From the NCBI RefSeq assembly GCF_002865645.1, contig NW_020194512.1, positions 965,119 to 1,029,118 on the forward strand: 64,000 nt of DNA, read 5' to 3'. Shown piece by piece: positions 32,501 to 47,329 of this stretch; the first letter of the stretch is position 1, and the number at the start of each line of letters is the position of its first letter. Source of the stretch: Hyaloscypha bicolor E. Taxonomy: Eukaryota; Ascomycota; Leotiomycetes; Helotiales; Hyaloscyphaceae. The notes under the pieces are model-generated. The model had not been told where the DNA came from. It searched no databases and saw nothing but the letters and a program-made list of their open reading frames with translations. Both the position numbers and the translations under genes were made by a program.

Positions 32501-34855
32501 AATTAATAAGGATACTATATTCCAAATAGCTTTTAAAGCTATTAATAATTTTACTAGACCCAATAGTATTATTCTAACTCTCTTAATTTATAGTATTTTA
32601 CCTCGAATAACTAAATATAATATCCTATTACTAATTATATTATAGTAATTAGTAGTACTTAAAAAAGTAATAGTAGAAATTCAGAAGTTTTAAGCTAGAT
32701 ACTAGATTATAAATACTCTAAATACCCGAAATAGTTCTAGTATTACTAATATTTATAAACTTTCCTTAAATTCGGATATTCTTATATAATATAAAGGAAA
32801 TACTAGTTAATCTAATAATTAAAATAAACTATATAAGCTAGTAGCTATTAATAGAAAGAACTATATACTAGTTCTACTATATAGTAATATTACCTTCTAC
32901 TCAATTTCTATAAAGCTCTTTTATATAGGGAATATTAAGGTTATTACTAATAGCCCTAAACTTGGCCCCGAACTTAAACCTATTCCCGAATTCTATAGTA
33001 ATACCAAAGGTAATACAGGTATAATTCCTTCTGCTATTCCCGCTATTTTACTAAAATATAATAAAGAATACTCTTATAAGAATCCGGATATTATAGTATT
33101 TCTATAGGATAATAACTTATATAAGAACTCCTGCTAAGTTAAAGTTACCGGCCTTCTAGAAAAGAATATATTTGAGGTTACTTCTAGATCTCAGATACTA
33201 AAAGAGATATATATTTTTAATTCCCGGTTTATTAATAAGATTAAAAATAAGAATATAGAAAGAGAGTTTAAGAAGTTAAGACTAGTTATCTAAGCTTATA
33301 ATAATAATAAGAAATATATAATATTAATATAATTGCCTACTATTTAATATATTAGCCAGAGAATTATCCTTAATATTATTACTATAATAATAGATACTAT
33401 AGAACTATATTTATATAATATCTTATAAGCTTATATCTAATTAATAACCTTATTTAATTATAATTTTTATATTAATTCATTTTGCAAGCTTACTAGAGAG
33501 CTAAATCTAAATAATAATTCGGTTCTAAAAGTCGTAAAACTACTATATAATATATTAGAAGCTGGGAACTACTAGTTTAAAACTTACTATTCCTACTATA
33601 TTAATAAGCTTTCTATAAAATAATTAACTTATAACCCTTGCCTTTTCTATAGCAAGTAATTCTTTGGAATTATTAGCCTTTAAACTAATAATATTCTATT
33701 TATTAGAACTAATAATTTTATAAAAATAAAGTAAGTAAAACTTTATAAGGCTAAGTTCTTAGCTAAGAAATATAAATGCCTTACTATTAATTATAATCTT
33801 AAATTTAATAAAGGTATTATCTATATAGATATTACTAGAATTACTCTTATATAGGAATACTAGTATAAAAACCTCTAAACCATTTCTATAAAAAATATTA
33901 CTATTATAAGTAGTAGAGATACTATTTATTAAAATCTCTCTATTAAGGACTAATATATTACCTAATATACTAAAGAAATATATATTATATTAGTCTATTA
34001 ACTAGAAGTTTTATATAACTTATTAATTACTATTTAAGCTATTAAACTTTCGGAAACTAATATAAAGACATTTAATAAGTATATTTAATAGTAAATTGAA
34101 AATATTACTAGAGAACTAAGATTTATAAAACTAGTAAAAAAGTTCTTATATTTAATTGTTTTTATAAATACTTTATTTGCAATAATAGAAATCTCTTCTC
34201 CTAAATCGGATATATTCTAGTTCTAATAGACAGAACTAGATATACTAATATTATTTACTAGTTCTTTACTAAATATAAGAGAGTTACTAGAAGTATTCTA
34301 GTTTCGGAACTCTATAGTATAGCTTATAGTTTTAATATAAATATTTTAGTCAAATCTATAATTAATAGAATACTAGAAATAGAACTATTATTAGTAGTCT
34401 ATATGAATTTGAAGTTATTATATAAATACCTTATTAAATTAGGAACTATTTATAAAAAGTATCTAATAATTAATATAATATACTTCTACTAGATATATAA
34501 ATAATAAGAGATTATAGAAGTTAAATAGATTAAGAGAGAATCGAATTCTACTAATTCTATAACGAAATTAAAGCTAATAAATGCCTTTAAATACCTAATT
34601 AATATAAATACTATATAATTAAATATAGAGAAATAAGTTAAATATAGATAGAATAGAAAATAGATATATGAAATAAAAGAATATTATAAAAGGAAAAGTT
34701 ATATATAAAAGGCTATAGCCTTTAGTATATAATTAAAATCTCGGAAATAATATAGATATATAAAGTATTTGGGAAATCTGGTACTAGGCCGGATTAGGGA
34801 ATTTATATATAATTAGAAAGAGATACTATTTTTCGCGTTTTTAGAGAGTTTCTAG

Positions 34856-35155
34856 TATTAGTATAGTTATTTCTTTAGGAGTCACGTATATAGTTATAGG
34901 ATACGGGATACGGGATATAACTAATAAGATATGGGTAATAGGATATAGGATACGGGATATAGTTATATAACCTCGCGTCTTATTAGTAACTTAACTAGTA
35001 AACTAGATTCTTTTAGGCTTAATAAATTTAGGAATTATATATTAATACTATAATACTATAATTCTTACTTCTGAAAAATAATAACTTTACTAATTAATAT
35101 AACTAGTATTTCTATACCTATATAATAGTATTATATGTTATTAATAAACTAATAC
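34856..35155 (+). repeat. 3' LTR of the copia element
   Basis: Direct repeat of 28117-28428 with many transition differences. Same order of landmarks: CACGTATATAGTTA, GGATACGGGATA run, AACTAGTAAACTAGA, then the TACTTCTGAA block. Confidence 0.7.
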
Positions 35156-37369
35156 TTATTAATATTATAATAAAGTGCTTTTAAATCTCTTATTATTAGC
35201 CTTTAAACTCTATTATTTTAATAAATTTTATAAATAAAAGCCTCTTTTTATATTATTTAATTATTTTTATTTTTATTCTAATATTTTAAAGATTTAATAA
35301 AGTTCTAAAATTCTCGAATTTAAATTAAAATAAATTTTTATAAGTTTATTTATAAATATATTACTTATTTAAAGATATATAATTTGAAAAATACTTTTAT
35401 TATATTTTTAATATAGCTATATATTCTAAATATTAATATAATAAAACTTTATAATAATTTTTTTTTAATAATTAATTAAATAATTTATTTATTATTATAA
35501 AATATAATTTAAAGCTTTTTAAGATCTAAATATAAATTCCTAAATAGTTTTTAAAAAGCTATAGTTTCTTTTATTATATAAGTAACTTTATATATTTCTA
35601 ATTTAATTAAAGAAATAATTATAGTATTTTATTAAGCGGCTTTTTATAATATTAAATCTTTAAATAAAGAAATTATATACTTATAACTCGATTATTTATA
35701 TATAAAGCATTTAATATAATTTATAATTATATTTCTTTATATTTCTTATTATACTAAATTACTAAAAACCGGGTTTTAAATAAATATTAAAAAGCCTAAC
35801 TTATAGCTATAAAGTAATAAAAGCTATATTTAATCTAATTATATTTATAATATAAAATAATAATTTAATTTTTTTCTAATATATTTTAATTTAATATAAA
35901 TAAGCTTAATTATTATACTCTTAAAAGTTAATTTTAAATAAAGAAATACTAAAATACTTTTTATTTATTACCCTAAACTTTTTAGTAATTTTCTTAATAT
36001 AAATATTATAAACTAGCTAAAGCTTTTTAATTTTCTAATTTCTAATTATATAAATACTTAAAAATTATTTTATATCTTATATATTATAAAAATTATAAAT
36101 TTTTTTAATTTAAATAATAATTAATTAAGTATATACTTTATTATTCTTATAATAAAATACTTAAAAGTTATTTATATAAAAAATAATAAAGACTTTATAA
36201 TTTATATTTATATAAATATAAGACTTTTTATTAAATTTAAAAAGTTTAATTCTTTTAAAAATATTTATCTAATATTTATATTATAAAATAAGAAAGTTTT
36301 ATAATTTATATAAAGCTTAATTTACTTTTATTATATAATCTAATATTTTAAAATTATCTAATAACTTATATATTATTATAAGTTTATTAGAATTTATTTT
36401 TATATTAATAAATATATTTATAATATTAAATTATTTTATTTTTAAATTAAAATAAACTATAATTATATTAGTTATTTAAAAAGACCTTACTATAAATATA
36501 ATAATATATATAAATAAAAGTAATGCCTTTTTTTTAAAGTTTTTTACGAATTACTAGCCTTAAATAATATTAAGTAATATATTTATTAAAATCGATTTTA
36601 TATATAAATACTTATATTAAAAAAATAAAAATATATTTATTTTATTACTAGAAATAATTCTTTAGTAATTTCGAGCTTTAAAATTATTAATCTCTAATTT
36701 AATATCTAATTTAAAATACTTTTTAACTAAATTCTTTTTTGGATTATTTTATATCTTTAAAACTTTTAAAAGTTTATTAATATAAAATTTTCTTATTATT
36801 ATATTATTTAAAACTTTTTATTCTAAATATATTCTTAATTAAATTACTATTATAATTATAATATATATAGGTTTATAATTGAATTTCTTCTTATAATTCT
36901 ATAGCTAATTAGGCTAAAAAATTCTTAAAAAAATTCTAAATAATTAATTTAATTTAATATATTTATTATAATAATTATATTATTATTTTAATTATTTCTT
37001 TTATATAAATATATTTGAATTAGTTTATTTCTAATTTTAATAATTAGCTTTTTTAATAATTTTCTTTTTAGATTTATTATTTAATACTTTTATTTCTATT
37101 ATTTCTAAGCTCTAATATATTTTCTAGCTTTAAAGTATTTTATAAAGTTATAAGTTCTATTTTTATTAAAGCTATAAAGCTTTTATTCCCGAGTTATAAT
37201 TTATTAATATATTTATAAACTCTTTTAATTATTAATTAATTCTCCATTTACTTTAATAAGCTATTATATTATAATTCCTTATTATTATAAATTAATTTAA
37301 TATTTTAAATCTTATTTTCTAAAAGCAATTTATTATAATTTTTATAAATTTTATATTATAATCTTTAAT
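35156..37369. other. RIP-mutated AT-rich sequence, family not identified
   Basis: 2.2 kb of A+T-dominated sequence with stops in all frames. Continuous in texture with 43438-43850 on the other side of the next element; the two may be one older repeat split by it. Confidence 0.5.
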
Positions 37370-37619
37370 TATCATAAGTATAAGATTTAGGGTCTAAAAG
37401 ATATAGTTAGACTATTTCTATTCTAATAATTCAAAGCTAAAAAAAAGAAAAGAATCTCGAAAAAGTCTCGGATCTAAATAATTATAAGCTATATATAGGC
37501 TTATATATTAGCTAAGCAATATTATAATATATAATCTCGATTTATATTTCCCGATTTTAAATATCTAGCTAGTTCTAGTCTAATTCCTATTAGTAATATA
37601 TATTATAATAACTATAATA
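37370..37619 (-). repeat. LTR (left copy) of the 37.4-43.4 kb gypsy element
   Basis: 250-bp direct repeat of 43189-43437; shares GACTATTT, AAAGCTAAAAAA, GGATCTCGAAAAAG-like and TCTAGCTAGTT blocks. This copy keeps a C at its fourth base (TATCATAAG) where the other has T. Confidence 0.8.
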
Positions 37620-40600
37620 TTATTTTTCTTTTCTTAAAATAAGCTTATTTCTAAGTTTTAAAAGTTTCTATTAAATTTCTAAATTATAAGTTATATATTA
37701 AAGGCTAGAAGTCTTTTATATATAATTTAAAGAATTTCTATTTATATTATATAGTTCTAGTAATATATTATTCTTAGTATAATCTAATTAATAAAAAAGG
37801 TTTTGAGATAATTCTAGCTATTTAGGGTTTTTATTATAAAAGTCTTAAAAAACTAAAAGGCTATTATTTAATAAAAATACCAGATATTATTCTAGATCTG
37901 AATTCTATTCTTTTTACTAGATTTAGTATTTAAGCTTTCTATAAAATAGTTTTATTACTAGTATCTCTTAAATTTCGTATTTTATATCTTTATTTTATAA
38001 TTCTAATAATAGAGGCTTTGGATTTATTTATCCGGAAAGAAAATTATCTAAATCTTTATATAGCTTCTTTATATAAAAAACTAAATATATTCTTATTAAT
38101 TCCGAAAGCTTAAGCCTAAAGAAGTATCTGATTTATTTCAGGATCTTATATAATTCTTTTATTAAATAAACTAGTTTATAGCTCTAATAATTATTCTTCT
38201 AATACTTAATAGTAATTTATATCTTGTTTTTTATTTCAAAATCTATTAGTTAATAATATTTATTAGCTTAGGTAATATAATACTTTTATATTTATATTAT
38301 ATTCTTTTATATCTTTTATTATAATTTATAAAGCTATATTATTAGGGCTTTTACCTTTTATTTATTTAGCTTTTCTTTTAAGATATTTAATTATATTTAG
38401 GTTTCCTAATTAAATAATATTTATAGTTTATAGCCCTTTTCTATAAGAAACGAGAACTAGCTTATAATTTTATAAATTAGAACTATATATTAGTAATTAA
38501 TTATTATTATCTAATTATTCTAATAATAATTTATATAAAAATATAGCTATTAGTTAAAATACTAGTTAATAATCTCTATTTAGCTATTAATTTAGAAATA
38601 ATTAGTAATTAATAACTTAAGCTTTATACTAATATATTTATAAAACTTATTCTAGAAATCTAATATAAACTAGGGGCCTTAATTAAATATTATAGTTTCC
38701 GGAATATTAATCTAGTAAATTATATAAATAAGAAATAGAAATATTAATTCTTTAGTTATAATTATATCTTAAACAAGAATTATAATAAGGCGCTTACCTA
38801 GATAATTAATAAAAATTACTATTATATTATATTTATTTCTATTTTCTAAATATTTCTTAAAATTTATTAATATATATTATTAGAGGCAATTAGGAACTAG
38901 TAATAAATATAAGAAATTTGGCTTTTTTTAATTCTTTTAGAAATATAGAATTATTAGTAAATATAATAGTTATTTCTATACTAATTAATATTTATATTCT
39001 GGCCTAGCTAGTAATAGTAAGCCTAGAGAAGCTATTAAAGCTTGGCTTATTCTAGATATTTTATTAGAAACTATATATATATTTTCTAAATAAAAATAAT
39101 ATATAAAAATATTTCGGATATTATTATATTATTAAATATAAATAGTTTATTATATTATAAAAAAAGGCTATTTTATAATATTTAAATGCTTTTTTTTTAA
39201 TTTAATTTTATTTTATAGCTTTTCTAATTCCGGTAACTCTCGGTTTTTACTTAATAGCTTATTTATAAGCTAAATATTATTATATTAGATTTCTTTTTAA
39301 GCCGGGCTTATTAAGGCCTTAATTAGGGCTAATTAGAAATCTCGTATAATATTATTATTAATCTTTTATTATAAAAAAAGAATTTGGGTTTAGTAGGCTA
39401 CTATTACTTTATTCTAAATAATTATATTCTTGTATTTTCTATTTAGAGTATTTATTTATTTATTTAATTCACCTATTTAATATATAAGCTTAAAATAATA
39501 ATAAAAAAATACTTTATTTAATAAACTTATTTTAATAAAAGTTTTTTTATAATTATAAAGTATTCGAGAACTTAGTAATTTAAATAAATTATAAAGAATA
39601 TCTCTTATAAGCCTTTTAGCTTTATTTACTATTTAATTAAAAAGAAAATAATAATAAATATTTCTTTATTATAAATATTATAATTTAGTTTTATTAATTA
39701 TATAGTTTTAGAAAAAAATACTATTAGATATTAGAATCTTATCTAGGAATTCTATTATAAGAAAATACCGGCTATAACTTTATTTAATATATCTGTTTTA
39801 ATTATAATAAAAAGATTCGAATTATAATAATATAAAATTAGTATTAAGAATATAACTTATTTTAGCTTCTTAAAACCTTTTGAATATTAATTTATTTATT
39901 TATACGGGATTCTCTTATATATTAAAAGCTATTAGAGGCTTTATTATATAACTATATTTCGTAATAAAATACTAATAAAAATTATAAAAGCCTAAAAGCT
40001 TTATATTTCTTTAATTATTATTAATAATTACTAGTTTTTAATAATTACTATTTTATCTAGATCTTTTTTAATACTCTTAATAAAAATAATAAAGCCTAAA
40101 TATTTTATATAAATAATCTTAAACTCTAATTTCTTAATATCTATTTAGAGGCTAATATTCTATAGCTATTAAAGGATCTTTTATATATAGTTTTTATATT
40201 TAAGGAAATTATTTAAATAAGCTATATAAAAAATATTAAAGTAATTAAAGAAAATATTATTTATATATTTCTAATATATAATAGAGCTATTAATTAGACT
40301 CTTCTAAAGAACTTTATATTTATAGGTTTTATATTTTATATAAAATATTATAAGTTCTTCTAATTCTGGATTTATTTAAATCTAATAAAATATTTACTAA
40401 ATATTTAGTTTTATATAAACCTTAGCTTAAGCTAATTATATAAAAGTCTTATAAATAAATGAAAAAGAATAATAATCTTTTTATATTAAATTATTTAATT
40501 TATAATAATTAATATAGAATTATAAAACTTTATTAGCCCTTTTTATATAAAAAAAGGAATTAGAAATATAAAAAAGAACTAGCTTAGTTTAATAAAGCCC

Positions 40601-43188
40601 TATTAGAGATTCTTTTTAAGGAAATACTTAATTTCTTATAGCTTATAAATTAATTATTAATAAAGCGGGAAATATTTTAGGCTTTCTGAATTCTTGAAAT
40701 TATTAATCTAAATCTTATAATTATAGAATTAATATAAAAATAAGATATTTAATATTTCTTTTAAGAAAATATTTATAAAATTCTTATTAGCTATTATAAT
40801 TCTATTTCTTCTAGTTATTATTTATTTAAAATAAACTTATTCTTTTATTATAATTCTAGCTTTTTATTAATCTCGAAAAATAATATTATAAAAAAAAGGT
40901 TTTTCTTTTTCTATAAATTTATCTGAAAAATAGCTAGTAAAATACCTATAATATTAATTATAAGCCTTAAATAGCTCTTATAGCTTTTCTTTAAATAATA
41001 TAGCTTTAATATTTCTATTTCTAGCTTAAAAAAAACCTTTATATTTCCTAAGGCTATTTATATTTCTTTATAAAATTAAGCTTAATTCTTTTATTATATA
41101 TGGCTTTCTAAGCCGGGCTTATAAAAAGAATTAAAAAGTTTTCTTTTTATAATTTAAGATTTCCCGGATTTATTTATAATTATAATTTTATTTCTTTTAT
41201 TTATATCTTTTTAATACTAGTTATTTTTCTTAGGTTTTAAGTTCTTATAAATAATAATTAAAACCTTATTCTAATTCTTATTTCTAGGCTAATTATTTAG
41301 CTAAATTAATCTTCTATTTTTATAATTAATTAAAATACTAGTATTTATAAACTATTATTATTCTAAAATTATATTATATTTATCTAGCCCTATAACTAAT
41401 ATAGATATTAGAACTTTTCATTTATTAATTAAAAATATAAGCTTAATATAATAAATAATAGATATGGCCTATTTATTATTAAACTTTTTTATATTATAGA
41501 ATAATATTAATTAAATAAATTTAATATTTAGAAATTATTTAATTATTTTTATAAATTTAGAATTAATAAAAGTATATTTATTTATTCTAGTATTAATAAA
41601 AGAAAAAGTTTTAATATCTAATCTATTATTACTAACTATATAAGGAAATATAAATATAATATTTCTAAATAGCTAGCTTAAATTAACTTTTATTATATTA
41701 ATATAATATAGTTTTAAAAAAGAAACTTTTTTTTAGGAATTATTATTTTTCTATTTTATACTTTTAAATAATTTACTTATAATAAGTACTATTAGCTTAA
41801 TTATTAAGATTTGCTTTATATATTCTATTTTAGATTTTAGATAATTTCTAAATATATAACTAAGTCTATTATAATTATAATATTTGAGATTAGAAAATTC
41901 GGGTTTTAAAATAATAAATTTATTTATTATTAGAATCTTGGAAATAGGCTTTATATAAGGGGCATTTCCTGTATTTAGCTTATTTATATCTTTATTAGCT
42001 TTTTTAAATACCTAGTTTTTCTTTTTATAATAAGCTTAAATCTATTAGTTATTTATAATATAATATTATATAAACTTTATAATATAAATAATCAAATTAT
42101 TATAATATATAGCTATAGCTTTTTAGAGCTTTTAGATAAGCTTATTATTTATATTATTCTTAAAATCCTATAAATTAATATTTCTATCTATTATATCTCT
42201 TAGAAATAGAATATAGAATTCCTAAAAAGTCTAGCCTTTTTTTATAAATAGTTCCTTAAATACTTATCGAGTATTATATTCTTTATTCGAGTTACTATAT
42301 AGCTTTTTTAAATAAATATATAGTTTTCTAATAGTCTTATATATATATTAATTATTCTAGTTTAGGTAAAAAGAAATTAGTATAAGAATATAATTATTTA
42401 TATAACCGGATATATAAATAATTTAAGATTCTTTATTTAATAAATATTAAAGTTATTATAGAGTTTATTTTTAATTTAAACTAACTAATTATTAAAAGTA
42501 ATAATATTCTTAGTTATATTTTTAAAAATAAGAAAATTAGAGAATTTAATTAAATATCTATTTTCTAAAATAGAGAAGCTAATTATTTTAATAAATTATT
42601 TTAATAAATTATATAATAAGTTTCTTAATAATAGCTTTATTCTTTTATAAGGCTTATTTGATTTCTTTTAGCTAATTATAATAATTCTTATTATAAGTAA
42701 GAATATTATATATTTTTAGAATTAGCTTAATAATTTCTTTATATAAAGCTTTTGGGTTCTAAAGTAATTCTTAGAACTTTACTTTTAATAAGGCAAGTTC
42801 TTTTTTTTCTATTTTCTAAAAAAAAATTCTTTTATTATAAGTATTAATAAAATACTCGGATTTCTTAGAAGACTTAATAAAAGATTCTGGATTATCTTCT
42901 AGTAATATACTAGTAGTATCTTATACTATAGCTTCTTTTATTTTATTTAATTATTTCGGGATTTGCTTTTTTATATTTTCTTTTAATAATAAAATTATTA
43001 GTCTATTTACTTATCTAGCTAATTCAGGGCTTTTTTATCTAATTATTTTAAGGCTTTCTTTTATTCTTTTATTAGTTAATTAGTATAGAAATAGCTATAG
43101 TATATTATATTTATATTTATTAAAAACTAATTAGATAAATATTATTTAAATCTTTTATAAAATTAAGAAATAAATAAGCTTTAAATTA

Positions 43189-43437
43189 TATTATAAGTAT
43201 AAGATCTAGAACCTAAAAAATATAATTAGACTATTTTTATTCCGATAATTTAAAGCTAAAAAAGAAAAAAGGATCTCGAAAAAGCCTTGAATTTAAATAA
43301 TTACAAGCTATATATAAGTTTATATATTAGCTAAATAAAATTATAATATATAACCTTAACTTATACTTCTCGATTTTAAATATCTAGCTAGTTTTAGTTT
43401 AATTTCTTTAGTAATATATACTATAATAACTATAATA
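43189..43437 (-). repeat. LTR (right copy) of the 37.4-43.4 kb gypsy element
   Basis: 249-bp partner of 37370-37619, differing almost only by transitions, followed directly by the TTAAT target duplication. Confidence 0.8.
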
Positions 43438-44049
43438 TTAATATATTTATAATTTCTTTTATAAAAAATATTTTTATTAAATATAATATTATATATAATA
43501 ATTATTTAATTAAATATAATATATTTATATAATATAACTTTAAATACTTTTTTATTCTATTTTATTTTATAATTCTTAATTATTAAATATATTCTATTTT
43601 AATTAGACCTTAAATTAATTATTATTTATATTATAAGTTCTAAATTATATTAATAAAAATAATTGTAAAACTATAAATTAAATACTTTATTTAATATTCT
43701 TTAATTATATATATATATATATAAAAGGCTTTAATTATATAAGTAAATTATAGTTATAAAGCTTTTTAATTATAGCTTTTTAAATAAATAAATTATTAAA
43801 TATATTATAATAGCCTTATTTATAATTTCTTGCTTTATATAACGGCTAGTATTATATGGGTACTACGGGTTAGTTTTAGCTAAGGTTCCAAGCTATAGTT
43901 CAAATCAAGCTCGCTTTAAACCAAGCTTGGCGTTTTAGTAGTCTTGGCCATACCTACTTATCTACTACCACACCTCACTTACTCCTTCTCTTCTTAGCTT
44001 TAGATTTTATAGGATACTGGAATTATAGATCTTTGAGTATTATTCCATT
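43438..44049. other. Spacer: AT-rich relic plus a short unmutated patch
   Basis: 43443-43845 is RIP-mutated sequence of unknown origin. 43850-44045 is of ordinary composition (contains TACTACGGGTTAGTTTTAGC, CCAAGCTTGG and a C/T-rich stretch), without coding potential. It marks the edge of the old gypsy copy that starts next. Confidence 0.4.
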
Positions 44050-46203
44050 ACTTTATTTCTGCTATTATACTTTATTTATTTAATATTATTATTTAATTTA
44101 TATATATATAAAAGAAAAAACTTAATTTTAATACTTTATTTTTTTATTTAAATTTAATAAGCTAATATTTCTTAAATTAAAATAATTACTTTCTTTTAAT
44201 TATATTTAATATAAATAATTAAAAGTTATATTATTTATATATTTATTATTTAAAATCTTTAATTATATTAAATATTAATATTTTTATTTATTTAATAAAA
44301 AGTATTTAAAAAGCTTTTTATTAAATTTATTCTTAATAATTAAAATTTAGCTCGAATTATTATAGCTATTTAAGTAATTAAATAAATTTTCTTTTAATTA
44401 ATTTATATATAATTTTTATATTATATATATAATTAATAAGCTTTTATATATATATTAAATTATTTCTTATATTAAGCTTTAATTAAATATTCAAATATTA
44501 GAAATATAAATATATTACTAGTATTAATAAAAATCTCGAATAAAATATTAGAATAAATAAAAAGTAACTTATATTTATAATATTAAGCTTTTTTTATTAA
44601 ATAAACTATAATAAATATATATAATAGTATATAATTAAGTACTAAATATTATAAATCTAGTTTCTTATTTTAAATAAAGCTTATATTAGAATTATATAAA
44701 TTATATGAAATTATATTTCCTAATTAAATAAAGGGCTTTATATACTTGGTTAAATACTAGAAAATATATAAGGAGATATTTCTAGCTTTAGAAAGAAGTA
44801 TTAATTAGTTTTTTATTAGAATTAATTCTTTAAAATTAATTATATTATAAATATTATTCTAAAACTTATTTATTTTAATTACTTATATATTATTTTACTA
44901 TTATATATCTTATAATTTAGCTATTAAATTATTATAATAAAGCTTTATAATTTCTTAATATAAAGCAAAATTATTAAATATAATAATTCTTAAATAATAT
45001 TTAAATAAGCCCGAATTATTTTTCCAGATTTCTTTTTTTTTTAATATTTTTCTTATTAAATCTTTATTTTAAAATATTTTAATATTAAAAATTATTTCTA
45101 TAAATTACTTAAATAATATTTAGAAGAAGTTTAAATAAAAGAGTTAGTATTATAGCTTTTTTAATAGCTATATATATTTATATATAAGAAATTAAATATT
45201 TATAATTATCTAATTTAAAAACTCGAGAAATTAAAAAGTTTTTAGTTTTATTAAATAATATAATTATAAAACTTTTTATTACTTTAATTATAATAATAAA
45301 CCCTTTAAAATATTTCTTTATATTTTCTTAATTAATTTTATAATTTATAAATTTATAAATTTATTTATTTATTTTTATTTATTATAAATATAATAAATAT
45401 TAAATAATACTTATTTTAAGAGAAAAACCTTTTAAATATTTATAAATACCTTTAAATTATAGTTATAAAAGCTTTTTTTAATTTATTTTAAAAAATTAAA
45501 AGCTAAATTATATTAATAAAATCTTTTTTCTAATTAAATCTTTTATTAAAATCATTTACTAGATTTAAGATATTTCTATAATAAATAATACTAAAATTAT
45601 ATATTATAAAATATATTATTTAATATATTTAATAGCTTTCTAAATATTTTATTTTTATAAAATATTAGAGATTATTATAATTTTAAATCTTTTAAAATAA
45701 TAATACTAATATTTAAAGGCTTTAATAATTATAAATAGCTTTATATTATAAATATTATAATTATATTTGGCTTTAAAAGGTTTTCGAGACTAAAATATTA
45801 TTAAATATTAGTATTTCTTTAAATTAATACTAGAATTAATTTATTATAAAATAATATTAATAATTGCGAATTTTAATATATTAGTTTTAATATAAATCTT
45901 TTTAAAAAGATTAAAATAAACCAGAATAAGTATTATAATAAAAGCTTTCTTTTAAGTTTTAAAACTTTTAATTACTTTATTTATTTATATAAAAGAACGG
46001 GATTTTCGGTTCTTTTTTATTTTTTTTTAAAAGATTTATTAAGCTTATAATTATTTGAAAATAATAATAAATAAACTTATAATAGAAATTAGTAAATCTA
46101 AGAAATATTTATATATTATAAAACGATTTTAGTTCTGGCTATTTAATAATATTATAGATTTATTTAGAATTTATTTAAATACTTTTTATTTTAATAAAAA
46201 AGC
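44050..46203 (-). mobile_element. Old Ty3/gypsy copy, left segment (integrase side)
   Basis: Collinear with about 48.9-51.06 kb of the younger copy of the same family (46410-54235) but far more A+T-rich, with nearly every CpA/TpG lost. Reads on the minus strand. It is cut at 46203 by the element at 46204-54741 and resumes at 54742. The flanking AAAGC (46199-46203 and 54742-54746) is the duplication made by that insertion. No left-hand LTR was found, so this end is truncated. Confidence 0.7.
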
Positions 46204-46334
46204 TATTACGTGGCACTAGTCACGTGGTGCCACTATATGTGACTTAGCGTGTAGCCAGTGCTTTTAGCCCGGCAGACAGCCTTTAGCTCAATTCAAGCTC
46301 TTTACTACCACTGCAATATTACCTTATCGTAATA
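46204..46334 (+). repeat. 5' LTR of the split gypsy element
   Basis: 131 bp; contains the palindromic-looking CACGTGG and AGCCCGGCAGACAGCC. About 10 transition differences from the 3' LTR. Confidence 0.85.
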
Positions 46335-46409
46335 TATAGTAGCAATACAATAATTACGATCGAGATCGACCTCGCGATACGGATTACTACAGTAACAAAG
46401 CAATGTTCC

Positions 46410-46708
46410 TGTGAGGTGTTTATTGGTAGGCAATAAGACAATAGAATAAATCAGTGTATTATGAAACTACAGTATTAAATTCAGTACAGAACTAATCTCT
46501 GTCCCTCCTGTAAGGTCCAGGGAAGCCCCCTCTAAATAGGAGGCCCTAATGGTATATATATAATTAGTGATTTATAAGCCTAATATATATGATATAAACA
46601 GTGGTTAGTTAGGATATCAAAGGGCTACCGAACTCCCTGATTAATACCTGCGATATCCGAGGTTCGTTACATGCCCTTAAGTTACGTACGATCCTGTATA
46701 TATTATAA
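46410..46708 (-). repeat. LTR, left copy, of the younger gypsy element
   Basis: Starts TGTGAGGTG and ends TATTATAA (ATCACA in the partner). The outer half is nearly unmutated; transitions accumulate toward the interior of the element. Confidence 0.85.
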
Positions 46709-47329
46709 CTATGCCTCCCTCCTAGGATCTTGTCCCCAAGATCTATTAATCTATCCTAGTAAATATTTAATTAATTATTTATTTAATTAATATAAACTTC
46801 CAGTATCTTGGGAGGTGATTTTGCTAATATGATCTGGATAATAGACATAAAAATCGTCTAATTAGATCGGGGCTAAGTAAGCGAGAAGAAAGGGTAATTA
46901 TACTCCAGGTATAGGGGCTAGCCGGTAATTGCGATTTCGTTTAGGATCTGAGTATTCTAATTAGCTTAATCCAAAGTACCAAGGTACTATCTTACAAAAC
47001 CAATACTACCTATTAGATCTCGTATTAGAATAATCTAAATAGCTATATGGAAAGTATTTAATAAATATTCGTATAAGAAACCCATACGAATATTTCTGAG
47101 GTCCTAGAGATTATTTACGGGCTTCTGGAAGCATATATTAATCGGTTATACTGGTTTCCGATTAGGACTAGTACAAAAACTAGTAGTTAATCCAGGTAGT
47201 TCTCTACCTTTATAAAAGGACCTCTTTATATTACTATATACTTTCTTCTTTTCTAATAACTATATATATAACTTTTTCTATTATTGCCTTCTAGTCTCTT
47301 CTTCTGCCCTTTTCTAAATCTTCTTTAAT

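Larger units (their letters stand above)
28117..35155 (+). mobile_element. Ty1/copia LTR retrotransposon, RIP-inactivated
   Basis: About 7.0 kb, plus orientation, bounded by about 300-bp direct repeats (28117-28428 and 34856-35155). Order of remnants read through the stops: gag-like from about 29.75 kb; a CCHC-type knuckle near 31.07 kb (KKPEYY, Cys codons turned to Tyr); integrase core near 32.33-32.52 kb (DTGKQFTSKKFA, KIVSIEAYNSVGI); reverse transcriptase near 33.08-33.48 kb (GLLEKNVFEV, IFNSRFINKIKNKN, SRLVIQAYN-like, ISQRIILN). Integrase before RT is the copia order. CAA/CAG/CGA codons are replaced by TAA/TAG. A hAT-like element interrupts it at 28990-29594. Clear five-base target duplications were not found. 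Confidence 0.8.
37370..43437 (-). mobile_element. Ty3/gypsy LTR retrotransposon, RIP-inactivated, with TSD TTAAT
   Basis: 6068 bp, flanked by TTAAT on both sides (37365-37369 and 43438-43442). LTRs 37370-37619 and 43189-43437 (250 and 249 bp) start TAT(C/T)ATAAG and end TATAATA, i.e. TG..CA-type ends after RIP. On the minus strand, reverse-transcriptase remnants are readable near 40.58-40.09 kb: the FCIDY and RKDRY equivalents, then VYIKLNI-QIFY (KLDIRQAFHR in unmutated relatives), NPELEELIIFY, YKVL and the YLNN catalytic-site region (YLDD). Every frame is broken by many stops. It is an inactive relic. Confidence 0.78.

Noticed and set aside
32307..32525. 72-codon minus-strand frame in the AT block
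   Set aside because: It is the complement of the copia integrase region; the real homology is on the plus strand.
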